From contig CAZWXI010000003.1 in the NCBI GenBank assembly GCA_964637845.1, positions 28,716 through 92,715 on the forward strand: a DNA stretch of 64,000 bases, read 5' to 3'. Made by a program: the position numbers and the translations under genes. Below are positions 1 to 7,746 of this stretch, piece by piece. Each line of letters opens with the position of its first letter. The first letter of the stretch is position 1. This stretch comes from PGYU01 sp964637845 (GTDB taxonomy: Bacteria; Bacteroidota; Ignavibacteria; Kapaibacteriales; UBA2268). The notes below the pieces were generated by a model. That model had not been told where the DNA came from. It did no database searches and saw only the letters and a program-made list of their open reading frames with translations.

Positions 1-577
1 TGCTTGGAAAGTATCTTATTTTAAAACCGGCGATAATGGAGCGAGTACAGAAATCCAATTCTTCATGCCCCCATTCCCAAAATCCGCCTATTCTATCATA
101 GACCCTACGTCTGATTGCCGCTCCAACTCCTATGAAATAGTTTGCCTCATAACCGTTAGGAGGTACATTAGTTTTGTCATGTACAAACGGATACCAATTC
201 CAAACACCATAATTGTCTTTTACGTTGATACATTCACAACTAATTACATCTATATCTTCAAATTTCTGAAAAACTTCAACAACTTTTGAGAACTCCTCAT
301 CGGTTTCTGGACTTGAATCGTCGTCAGTTCGCCATATGATGTCGCCGTCTGATATTTCAATGCCAATGTTTATACCCCGGATGTCAAGATTATCCGGTAG
401 TCGCAAATACTTGATGTGGGGAAAATTCGAAGTCATCATAGATTGGGTATCGTCTTCGGAAGCATTATCTATTACGATGATTTCTTTATTTTCGTACGTC
501 TGCGACAAAAAGCGATTAATCGTAAATTTTAAATCTTCGCTTCTGTTTCGGGTTACTATGATGACACTAATTTTCAT
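1..577 (-). CDS. Family 2 glycosyltransferase (GT-A), C-terminus beyond window
   Basis: The reading frame is open from an ATG at 577 down to the window edge, giving at least 192 residues of the N-terminal part. The start reads MKISVIIVTRNRSEDL, the classic GT-A nucleotide-binding beta strand. It is followed by VIDNASEDDT and by a DxD-type metal/sugar-nucleotide motif in RTDDDSSPE. Further on, GHEELDFCTR resembles the acceptor-side acidic motif of GT2 enzymes. It probably transfers a sugar from an NDP-sugar to a surface glycan or lipid in the cytoplasm. The substrate cannot be told. It lies on the same strand as the nth/GT2 pair but 76 bases away, with a possible own promoter. Confidence 0.85.
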   Translation of the reverse strand, partial: MKISVIIVTRNRSEDLKFTINRFLSQTYENKEIIVIDNASEDDTQSMMTSNFPHIKYLRLPDNLDIRGINIGIEISDGDIIWRTDDDSSPETDEEFSKVVEVFQKFEDIDVISCECINVKDNYGVWNWYPFVHDKTNVPPNGYEANYFIGVGAAIRRRVYDRIGGFWEWGHEELDFCTRSIIAGFKIRYFPS

Positions 578-605
578 ATTACGTATATTACTTATTTTGA
601 CAATT

Positions 606-632
606 CAAAAATAAGGAAATGTTTTTAACAAA
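606..632 (-). promoter_or_regulatory. Weak Bacteroidota-type promoter candidate for the first glycosyltransferase
   Basis: On the minus strand the -7 box TATTTTTG (606-613) fits TAnnTTTG, and a TTTG (629-632) lies upstream. The spacer is only 15 bases, shorter than in the better promoters of this window. The box sits about 28 bases before the ATG at 577, as in those promoters. Confidence 0.3.
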
Positions 633-653
633 GCCACTGTTTGGATGAGAATG

Positions 654-1310
654 CTATTGATGAGCCGATGGACACAATTTCGCGATTTTACATTCAGTAC
701 ATCTTGGCCTTCGAGCTATACAAGTGTTTCTACCGTGATTTATGAAATAATGGGTAAATGTGGCCCATATATCGCGTGGAATAAGTTTCATTAAAGCATG
801 CTCTATTTTAACGGCATCAGTCGTTGCGACAAAGCCAAGTTTGTTACTGATTCTTATGACATGTGTATCTACTACGATGGCTGGTGTATCAAAGCAATGC
901 CCGAGAATTACATTTGCGGTTTTTCTCCCTACTCCCGGCAATTTTACCAAATCATCGAGATGATTGGGTACTTCTCCGTCAAATTCATCAATAATCATTT
1001 TGCAAGCCAATCGAATATTTCTAGCTTTCGTCTTATAAAAACCCGTCGAAAAGATATCTCGTTCGAGTTCTTCGGGATCAACAATCAAGTAGTCTTGAGG
1101 TATTTTATACTTCTCAAAAAGCGTTTTAGTGACAATATTAACCCTATTGTCAGTGCATTGAGCAGAAAGAATTGTAGCAATTAGTAGTTCAAATGGGTTA
1201 GTATGTTCCAATTGAATTTTCACATTAGGATATACGCTTGCGAGAACGTCAATCACTTGAGCCATTCTCTGCTTTTGGTATTTGATGTTCTTGGAAAACT
1301 TTTTTGTCAT
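654..1310 (-). CDS. nth: Endonuclease III, base-excision DNA glycosylase/AP lyase
   Basis: This is a bifunctional glycosylase/AP lyase that removes oxidised pyrimidines from DNA. The helix-hairpin-helix LPGVGRKTANVILG (124-137) carries the catalytic lysine K130, and the catalytic aspartate D148 lies in VVDTHV. Four cysteines at 197, 204, 207 and 213 (C-x6-C-x2-C-x5-C) form the [4Fe-4S] site. The length of 218 residues is normal for the family. The start overlaps the end of the upstream glycosyltransferase by four bases (ATGA type), so the two are probably translationally coupled although functionally unrelated. Confidence 0.97.
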   Translation of the reverse strand: MTKKFSKNIKYQKQRMAQVIDVLASVYPNVKIQLEHTNPFELLIATILSAQCTDNRVNIVTKTLFEKYKIPQDYLIVDPEELERDIFSTGFYKTKARNIRLACKMIIDEFDGEVPNHLDDLVKLPGVGRKTANVILGHCFDTPAIVVDTHVIRISNKLGFVATTDAVKIEHALMKLIPRDIWATFTHYFINHGRNTCIARRPRCTECKIAKLCPSAHQ

Positions 1311-1963
1311 TGTTGGTTTTTGATTGAATTACATATTGAATCAGCAGAGTTTCTATAATAAACGTAGGTGGGTAATTTTGTCTTTGCAATAGTGATGCCG
1401 GAACCGACAGCCTTATTGAAAAACAGTGTATCCTCACCATATTCTACTGCTTCAAAACCGTTTAATTTCGATTCAGGAGAATTTCTGATGAAAAAAGTAC
1501 CCCCTATGATGCATTCAGTTAAATGAATTCTATTTTCTCTATCATGCATGTCGGGAACATATTCGTTACCAATAATTCTAACTCCTCCATGCAGAAGCTC
1601 GATGTACGAATTTTGATTAAGAATATCCGCTCTCAGTTCCAAATGTTGAGGTTCGTATTCATCATCAGAATCGAGAAATGTTATGTATATTCCAGAAGCG
1701 GCAAGTAAACCGGCATTTTTCGAAAGTGCCTGTTTACGATTAGAATGAAAAAGGTACCTGAACCTATAATCTGAAGTAATATAGTTTTTAATTACATCAA
1801 AAGTGCTATCGCTACTGCCATCGTCAACTATTAAGCATTCCCAGTCTAAAAATGTCTGATTCAACAAAGAAGTGATTGCTCTTTGTAACAGATTAGCTCT
1901 ATTATACGTCGTAAGGATGACTGAGTAAAAAGGAATCCGATTTTGATTAACCGATATTAACAT
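1307..1963 (-). CDS. Family 2 glycosyltransferase
   Basis: A complete 218-residue GT-A glycosyltransferase. YSVILTTYNRANLL is at residues 13-26, CLIVDDGSSDSTF around 43-55, the DxD-like FLDSDDEYEP around 95-104, and a catalytic-base motif EYGEDTLFF lies in the last third. No membrane segment is seen. It probably adds a sugar to a surface polysaccharide or lipid; donor and acceptor are unknown. The start ATG at 1963 shares the CATG palindrome with the divergent rsmG start at 1962, so each gene's 5' control region would lie inside the other gene. No nearby later ATG could replace it, because the conserved beta strand begins at residue 13. Confidence 0.88.
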   Translation of the reverse strand: MLISVNQNRIPFYSVILTTYNRANLLQRAITSLLNQTFLDWECLIVDDGSSDSTFDVIKNYITSDYRFRYLFHSNRKQALSKNAGLLAASGIYITFLDSDDEYEPQHLELRADILNQNSYIELLHGGVRIIGNEYVPDMHDRENRIHLTECIIGGTFFIRNSPESKLNGFEAVEYGEDTLFFNKAVGSGITIAKTKLPTYVYYRNSADSICNSIKNQQ

Positions 1964-2666
1964 GGATATTACACAATTTTGGACAATTTGTTCTGCTAAT
2001 TCAATAGTTCTATCGGTAGAACAACTAAAGAATTTTGAACGTTATCACAATGAACTCCTTTATTGGAATTCAAAAGTAAATTTAATTTCACGGAAAGATG
2101 AAGCTAATATTTTTGAAAAACATTTTCTACATAGCCTATCGATTCTAAAATATATCAAAATACCGGCTAAAGCCGGATGTCTCGATATAGGAACCGGTGG
2201 TGGGTTCCCTGGATTGCCCATTAAAATTGCTTGTCCAAATACTCATATGACATTGGTTGATTCAATCAAAAAGAAAACAACTGTAACAAATATGTTTGCC
2301 TCTCATACAGGTTTGAGAAATATCAAAGTTTTAACGAAGAGAGCCGAGGAGTTAAGAAATTCTAAAGATTTTATCTTCAAATTCGATTTCATTTTTGCTA
2401 GAGCTGTTGCAAAATTATCTAATCTTGTTTCTTGGACATACGATTGCCTAAGAAACGATGGTCTTTTCGCTTTTTTGAAAGGCGGCAATTTGGATACTGA
2501 AATTCAAGAACTACTGATTGAATTTCCAAAATTATCTGTGAAAATTGAGCCACTCGATATATTTGGATGCGATTCATTTCTTAAAGATGATAAGAAAATC
2601 GTTTTTATAGGTAAGAAGCCGCTTGAAATTAATGATAAACTCTTACGTCATCACATAAAACATTAG
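1962..2666 (+). CDS. rsmG: 16S rRNA (guanine-527-N7) methyltransferase
   Basis: RsmG (GidB) methylates G527 of 16S rRNA using S-adenosylmethionine. The N-terminal signature YHNELLYWNSKVNLIS (29-44) is typical. The SAM-binding loop CLDIGTGGGFPGLPIKI is at 73-89, and FIFARAVAKLSNLVSW follows in the second half. The 234-residue length is slightly above the usual 205-215. The next gene begins four bases after the stop, suggesting co-transcription with the DUF4159 and DUF4175 genes. The start overlaps the divergent glycosyltransferase start. Confidence 0.95.
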   Translation: MDITQFWTICSANSIVLSVEQLKNFERYHNELLYWNSKVNLISRKDEANIFEKHFLHSLSILKYIKIPAKAGCLDIGTGGGFPGLPIKIACPNTHMTLVDSIKKKTTVTNMFASHTGLRNIKVLTKRAEELRNSKDFIFKFDFIFARAVAKLSNLVSWTYDCLRNDGLFAFLKGGNLDTEIQELLIEFPKLSVKIEPLDIFGCDSFLKDDKKIVFIGKKPLEINDKLLRHHIKH

Positions 2667-2670
2667 TTCG

Positions 2671-3345
2671 ATGCATCCTATGATTAAGATATATATAACA
2701 GCACTGATACTTGTGATTTTTTGCGGAGAAGCATTTGCTCAACAAATTTCCTCAGCGTTTAGAATAGCTCGGGTTAAGTATTCAGGGGGCGGAGATTGGT
2801 ACAATGACCCCTCAGCCGAAGTTGAGTTATTGAAATTCGTACAAAGAAATACAAATTTGCACGTCGAACCTATATATGAATTTGTAGATTTGTCCTCGGA
2901 TAAAATATTCGAGTATCCATTCATGTTTCTAACCGGGCATGGAAATGTTAATTTGACTGAAAGTGAAGTGCGCAGATTAAGAGCTTACCTTCAAAATGGA
3001 GGGTTCCTCTACATTGATGATGATTATGGTCTTGATACCTTTATACGCAAGGAAATGAAAAAAGTATTCCCGGAGCAGGAATTTGTTGAGGTGCCTTTTT
3101 CTCATGGTTTATTTTCCTCGCATTTTAAATTTCCAAACGGTGTACCGAAAATACACGAACATGACGACAAAAAACCTCAGACATTCGGACTTTTCCATAG
3201 AGGACGTTTGTGCGTTTTATATACTTATGAAACAAATCCGAGCGATGGTTGGCCCCCGCCAACTGTACACAATACGCCACCCGAAAAACGTGAACACGCA
3301 TTGAAATTCGGAACTAATATTATAGTTTGGGCATTATCAAATTAA
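2671..3345 (+). CDS. DUF4159 domain protein, exported
   Basis: 224 residues with a signal peptide: a hydrophobic stretch at 5-20 and cleavage probably after AFAQ, residue 24. The mature part matches the DUF4159 pattern: GGGDWYNDPSAEVELLKFV, then FLTGHGNVNLTESEV and LRAYLQNGGFLYIDDDYG. This resembles a glutamine-amidotransferase-like fold, as seen in proteins encoded near MoxR/BatA systems. Its biochemical function is not known. The gene sits between rsmG and the DUF4175 gene, with eight bases between its stop and the DUF4175 start codon. The pairing suggests the two products act together in the envelope (inference). Confidence 0.85.
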   Translation: MHPMIKIYITALILVIFCGEAFAQQISSAFRIARVKYSGGGDWYNDPSAEVELLKFVQRNTNLHVEPIYEFVDLSSDKIFEYPFMFLTGHGNVNLTESEVRRLRAYLQNGGFLYIDDDYGLDTFIRKEMKKVFPEQEFVEVPFSHGLFSSHFKFPNGVPKIHEHDDKKPQTFGLFHRGRLCVLYTYETNPSDGWPPPTVHNTPPEKREHALKFGTNIIVWALSN

Positions 3346-3353
3346 GGAAGCCA

Positions 3354-6300
3354 ATGAGAATCGATAATTTAAATTTTTCAGAATTAGTAAACAAAGTTAA
3401 ATCAGTAAGACGACTCGAAACTGGGGTTCTGTTGTTGACATCACTACTAAACACTTTGGCTTATGGATTTACGATGCTTTTCATATCAGTGTTAATTGAA
3501 GCTATTGCACACGGAAGCAGTACATTTCGGACATTCTTAATGGCTGTAACGGTAGGTTCGTCAGTTGTAATTACTTTTTGGCTGATAAGTCCGCATATAC
3601 TACGTGCTTTGGGAATAAAATACGAACCCTCAGAATATGATATAGCACTTAGGATAGGCCAATATTATCCTAAAATCAAAGATAACCTCTGTAATGCGAT
3701 GCAACTTGTGCCTTTTATTGATAATCCGCGAGGCTCATCACCAGAGCTTGCTTTCGCCGCTTACAAAAGTGTTTATGAGAATGTCCGGGATTTGAATTTT
3801 AATGTAATTATTGACCGTGAAAAGTTTAAAAGAGCCGGGATAATCTTCTTCTCTATTGCCTCCATTACAATTTCAAGCATAGCAATATTCAACTCTACCC
3901 TTGGCGAGTCATTATTAAGACTCTCTAAGTATTCGACATCTTTTTTACCGCCCATTCCTTTTACGATTGATATCGAACCCAAAGATGAAACTATCTTAAG
4001 GGGCGAGAATGTAACAATTAAAGTTATTGTAACCGGAGATATACCCGATAAGATTTATTTGAATTTTAAAGAAGAACTACAATCAAATTTTGATGAAATC
4101 GAACTAAAGCCAAATGAAAACGGTGAATATGCCTATAATTTGAGTTCATTGAAAAGTACTATTAGCTTTTTTGGTTCAACATCATGGTTCAACGAGGATA
4201 TTTTGACGCCAGTCGGGACAATCAAAGTAGTTGATAAACCCGTTATAAGGTCAATTTCTGGAAGATTGATATACCCTTCATACACAAACAACCAACCACG
4301 CTATTTTGATGAAAAAAATGGCGATATATCTGCTCTAAAAGGCAGTAGAGTAGAGTTAACCGCGTACAGCAGTAAAGAGGTTGTGTCTGGCAATATCGTT
4401 TTCATATCAGTCTCAAATGAGAATCATGCCGATAACACTTCAATCCTTGATACTGTAAGATTTAGTCTGAATACATCCGGCACAGAATTGACTGGTGGAT
4501 TCAAAGTAAGCAGGTCAGGCTATTATTACATAGAAGTAGTTGACAACGATGGTAATTATAACGAAGAGCCTATCAATTATTCCGTAATTTCATCAATAGA
4601 TGAGTATCCCAGAATTAATCTACTTGAACCTGAATTTGACGTGCAAATCAATGCCAATGCACTATTGCCCGTTAAAGCAGTCATAAGTGATGATTACGGT
4701 ATATCCAGACTTAAATTATATTATCGCATGGCTTATTCGCCCTATGCGGTGCCTGATGAGAAATTTACATCTACTGAAATCAATTTTGTAAAAGACCAAC
4801 TCGATTTTGAAATAAATTATCTGTGGGATTTAAACAAATTGGGTATAATGCCCGAAGACATATTTGAATTTTATCTTGAAGCAGCCGATAACGATATAAT
4901 AAGCGGTCCAAAAACTTCACGAACTCAAACGCTCAAAGTAAGACTACCTTCACTGTTTGAAGTACAAAAGGAAACCGAATTGACACAGGAGTATATTGAA
5001 AAAAATCTTGATAAACTGTTGAAAGAGACACTTGAAGTTAAGCGAGATTTAGAGGAGTTAAACAGGGACATTCTCAAAGACAAGAATCAAGAACCCTCTT
5101 GGCAACAAAAGAAAAAAGCCGAAGATTTGGCAAAACGCCAAGAAGCATTGCGTCGTGAAATGAATAAATTGAGCAATGATTTGCAAGATGCAACGCAAAA
5201 AATGGAAGACAATAATCTTATTTCACAAGAAACGTTAGAAAAATTTAGAGAACTTCAGAATTTAATGAAGCAAGTTGATTCTCCCGAACTTAGAAGAATG
5301 CAACAAAGAATGCAGGAAGCCATTCAAAACATGGACCAAGAAACTTTGAAAAAAGCTCTTGAGCAATTTCAATTTAATGAGGAGCAATTCCGCAAGAGTA
5401 TTGAACGTACGATGAAAATTCTCAAAAGGATCCAAGCTGAACAAAAAACCGATGCACTTAGGCAAAAAGCAGAAGATTTAGCCCGCAGACAAGAGGAATT
5501 ACTCAATGATACAAAGAATTCAAATCCTCAAGATAACAAAGCTCAGAATGAATTATCAAAAAGGCAGGAGAAATTGGTTAATGAATTCGAGCAGTTAGAA
5601 AAAGAGCTAGATGCACTCAACGACTTATTGTCTGAAATTGGTGAAGAACAATTGCGGAATAACGAATTACAATCTGCAAGGAATGACCTTAATCCTCAAG
5701 AGACAAAATCTGAAATGTCTCAGTCAGAAAAGTCTCTTAAATCAGGAGATTTTAACAAATCTCAACCGTCGCAGAAAAAAGCCGCTGAGAATCTGAGAAA
5801 GTTCTCTCAAAAAATGGCTCAAATGAAGGAAAACATGAAACGGCAAGGGATGGAACAAGCAATACGGCAAATGCAAAAATCCCTCGATGATGTACTTGAG
5901 CTTTCCAAAAATCAAGAAAATATAAGAAATAAAACTTCGAGAAGCGATTTTAATTCAACACAATTACCCCGACAAGCGCAACAGCAAGCTGAATTATTCG
6001 AATCACTTGCCAATGTGACTAAAGCAATGTCAGAATTATCCGAGAAAAGCTTTGCAGTAACGCAAGAAATGGGCAATGAAATTATCAATGCACTCAACGA
6101 AATGAGAAATGCTGTTGAAAGCATGGCTGACAGAAATGTTCGACAAGCTAATCAATCGCAAAGTGGTGCCATGAGTTCACTAAACAGAGCCGCATCGCAG
6201 ATGCAGGAAATGCTACAAGCAATGAAAGACCAACAAAGCGGTTCGTGTAATAATCCGGGTGGTGAAGGTGAAGGCGAAGGTCAAGGTATGGGTTCAGGTG

Positions 6301-6866
6301 GAATGGGAATGTCTCAAAAGATGCAAGAGATCGCCGCTCAGCAGCAAGCGATTAATCAAGCGTTACAAGAAATGATGCAAGGCGGTTCCGGGCAAGGTGG
6401 TCGTGAGCAAATGCAAAGACAAGCCGAAATGGGACGTTTGGCAGATAAGCAAGGGCAAGCTCAAAAATCCTTGGAAGAATTAGCCGAAGAACAGAAGCAA
6501 TTTGCCCCTAATAAGGAAAAGCTCGGCGAATTAAATCGCATTGCGAAAGAAATGCAGGAAATCATGTCAGACATCAGCAATAATAATGTAACTCCCGAAA
6601 CGCTAAAAAAGCAAGAAAGAATACTTTCGAGACTTCTTGATGCCTCAAAATCAATTCATGACAGAGACTACGAAAAAGAACGAAAAGGCGATCGAGGCAG
6701 AGACATTTTCGGGAATAATCCGAATGAAATAGATTTGTCAACGCAAGAGGGCAGAAATGAGTTGATGAAACAATTGCTCGAAAGAAGTAGTAGGTCTTTT
6801 TCAAAAGATTACGAAAATCTCATTAGAGCGTATTTCAATAGCTTAGAAAATACCACTATTCAATAA
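3354..6866 (+). CDS. DUF4175 family large membrane-anchored coiled-coil protein
   Basis: About 1170 residues. Two hydrophobic segments near residues 20-80 and a third near 165-185 anchor the protein. Beta-rich, Ig-like repeats follow to about 530, then a very long charged, Gln/Glu/Lys-rich coiled coil to about 1110. This contains a glycine/methionine-rich low-complexity insert (GEGEGEGQGMGSGGMGMS) near 965. This matches the DUF4175 architecture; no catalytic motif is seen. I chose the ATG at 3354 because AAGGAAG lies just before it. A TTG 27 bases upstream would overlap the DUF4159 gene. The role may be structural in the periplasm (inference). Confidence 0.8.
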   Translation: MRIDNLNFSELVNKVKSVRRLETGVLLLTSLLNTLAYGFTMLFISVLIEAIAHGSSTFRTFLMAVTVGSSVVITFWLISPHILRALGIKYEPSEYDIALRIGQYYPKIKDNLCNAMQLVPFIDNPRGSSPELAFAAYKSVYENVRDLNFNVIIDREKFKRAGIIFFSIASITISSIAIFNSTLGESLLRLSKYSTSFLPPIPFTIDIEPKDETILRGENVTIKVIVTGDIPDKIYLNFKEELQSNFDEIELKPNENGEYAYNLSSLKSTISFFGSTSWFNEDILTPVGTIKVVDKPVIRSISGRLIYPSYTNNQPRYFDEKNGDISALKGSRVELTAYSSKEVVSGNIVFISVSNENHADNTSILDTVRFSLNTSGTELTGGFKVSRSGYYYIEVVDNDGNYNEEPINYSVISSIDEYPRINLLEPEFDVQINANALLPVKAVISDDYGISRLKLYYRMAYSPYAVPDEKFTSTEINFVKDQLDFEINYLWDLNKLGIMPEDIFEFYLEAADNDIISGPKTSRTQTLKVRLPSLFEVQKETELTQEYIEKNLDKLLKETLEVKRDLEELNRDILKDKNQEPSWQQKKKAEDLAKRQEALRREMNKLSNDLQDATQKMEDNNLISQETLEKFRELQNLMKQVDSPELRRMQQRMQEAIQNMDQETLKKALEQFQFNEEQFRKSIERTMKILKRIQAEQKTDALRQKAEDLARRQEELLNDTKNSNPQDNKAQNELSKRQEKLVNEFEQLEKELDALNDLLSEIGEEQLRNNELQSARNDLNPQETKSEMSQSEKSLKSGDFNKSQPSQKKAAENLRKFSQKMAQMKENMKRQGMEQAIRQMQKSLDDVLELSKNQENIRNKTSRSDFNSTQLPRQAQQQAELFESLANVTKAMSELSEKSFAVTQEMGNEIINALNEMRNAVESMADRNVRQANQSQSGAMSSLNRAASQMQEMLQAMKDQQSGSCNNPGGEGEGEGQGMGSGGMGMSQKMQEIAAQQQAINQALQEMMQGGSGQGGREQMQRQAEMGRLADKQGQAQKSLEELAEEQKQFAPNKEKLGELNRIAKEMQEIMSDISNNNVTPETLKKQERILSRLLDASKSIHDRDYEKERKGDRGRDIFGNNPNEIDLSTQEGRNELMKQLLERSSRSFSKDYENLIRAYFNSLENTTIQ

Positions 6867-6889
6867 ATAATATAGATATTGATTTTATT

Positions 6890-7636
6890 TCAGCCGTTTT
6901 TAATTATTGCATCGATTATTTCAAGAATATCAGCCCAATCAGTTACAATTTCATCTGCAATGGTGCCATTATAGCCGTCACGATGAATTGTTGTAGGATC
7001 CCCCGCAAATTTTATGGCATACATCCCAAGCTGCTTTGCCCCCTTTATATCGGTTTTTTCGATGTCTCCGATATGAAGAGATTGCTCGGGGGTTGCTTCA
7101 AGTTCGCTTAGAACTTTCATGAATGCATTTGGATGCGGCTTGGATACACCCGTTTCGTCGCTAAAACTAAATGATGTAAAGCAATCTAACAAATCATGTT
7201 GGTCAAGTAGCTTTTGTAATGTTACACCGGGTGTGAAGCCTGTGTCAGAGACAATACCAAGTTTGTAACTACGAGCTAATTCTCTGATTACTGGACCTGC
7301 ATTACAAATTAGTTTAGGCGGATAATTAATAACTGAATCTGAAAACACCTGAGTAACTCTATCAATAGATGATTCTGTATAAGGCAAGCTTAAATAATTC
7401 CAGAAGAATTCTATTGTATCTTTTGGCTTGGGAGTTCTTTGCTGATTAATCCAAATGTCATTGAAATATTCCCACGAAGCGGCAAGAGCATTCTCAAAAT
7501 CTTTAGTAGTTACGCTAACTCCTTGATGAGCAATTTCATTGACCAAAGTGTGGTATCTAAGGGCATTTCTTTCTTTGCCTCCTGAAGAATCAAATATTGT
7601 ATTCCAAAAATCAATTGTTATTACTTTAAGTTTCAT
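6890..7636 (-). CDS. HAD-superfamily hydrolase with atypical motif I
   Basis: HAD-like Rossmann protein of about 248 residues. Motif I reads ITIDFWNTIFD, so the nucleophile Asp is present, but the +2 Asp that acts as general acid/base in HAD phosphatases is Trp. Motif II is GIVSDTGFT, motif III has the lysine in GVSKPHP, and motif IV is HIGDIEKTDIKGAK. The cap lies between motifs I and II (C1 type). The missing +2 Asp argues against ordinary phosphatase action and could fit a dehalogenase- or phosphonatase-like chemistry, or a binding role. ATGs at 7666, 7651 and 7648 are alternative starts; 7636 puts motif I at the usual distance from the N-terminus. Confidence 0.8.
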   Translation of the reverse strand: MKLKVITIDFWNTIFDSSGGKERNALRYHTLVNEIAHQGVSVTTKDFENALAASWEYFNDIWINQQRTPKPKDTIEFFWNYLSLPYTESSIDRVTQVFSDSVINYPPKLICNAGPVIRELARSYKLGIVSDTGFTPGVTLQKLLDQHDLLDCFTSFSFSDETGVSKPHPNAFMKVLSELEATPEQSLHIGDIEKTDIKGAKQLGMYAIKFAGDPTTIHRDGYNGTIADEIVTDWADILEIIDAIIKNG

Positions 7637-7670
7637 TTTTCGTAGCATCATTAAATTTATAGCCACGAAG

Positions 7671-7699
7671 TTGAAAAGGTAAAATTTTATTTATATTTG
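7671..7699 (+). promoter_or_regulatory. Promoter of the YD-repeat protein operon
   Basis: TTG at 7671-7673 and TATATTTG at 7692-7699 are separated by 18 bases, matching the Bacteroidota -33/-7 form. Transcription would begin near 7705. This places the ATG at 7702 outside the transcript and supports the ATG at 7747 as the real start. Confidence 0.6.
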
Positions 7700-7746
7700 A
7701 AATGTTGCTGTGTAACAATATTGTTTTGCCTGTGTTTTTTAATTAT

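Noticed and set aside
798..1184. 128-codon plus-strand frame
   Set aside because: Antisense to nth, whose motifs are complete.
6258..6330. Short repeated GGTGAAGG-like units suggesting a tandem repeat or CRISPR
   Set aside because: They are in frame and encode the Gly/Glu/Met-rich insert of the DUF4175 protein; there are no spacers.
7702..7746. Upstream ATG start for the YD-repeat protein
   Set aside because: It would add 15 residues before the signal peptide and lies before the transcription start predicted from the promoter at 7671-7699.
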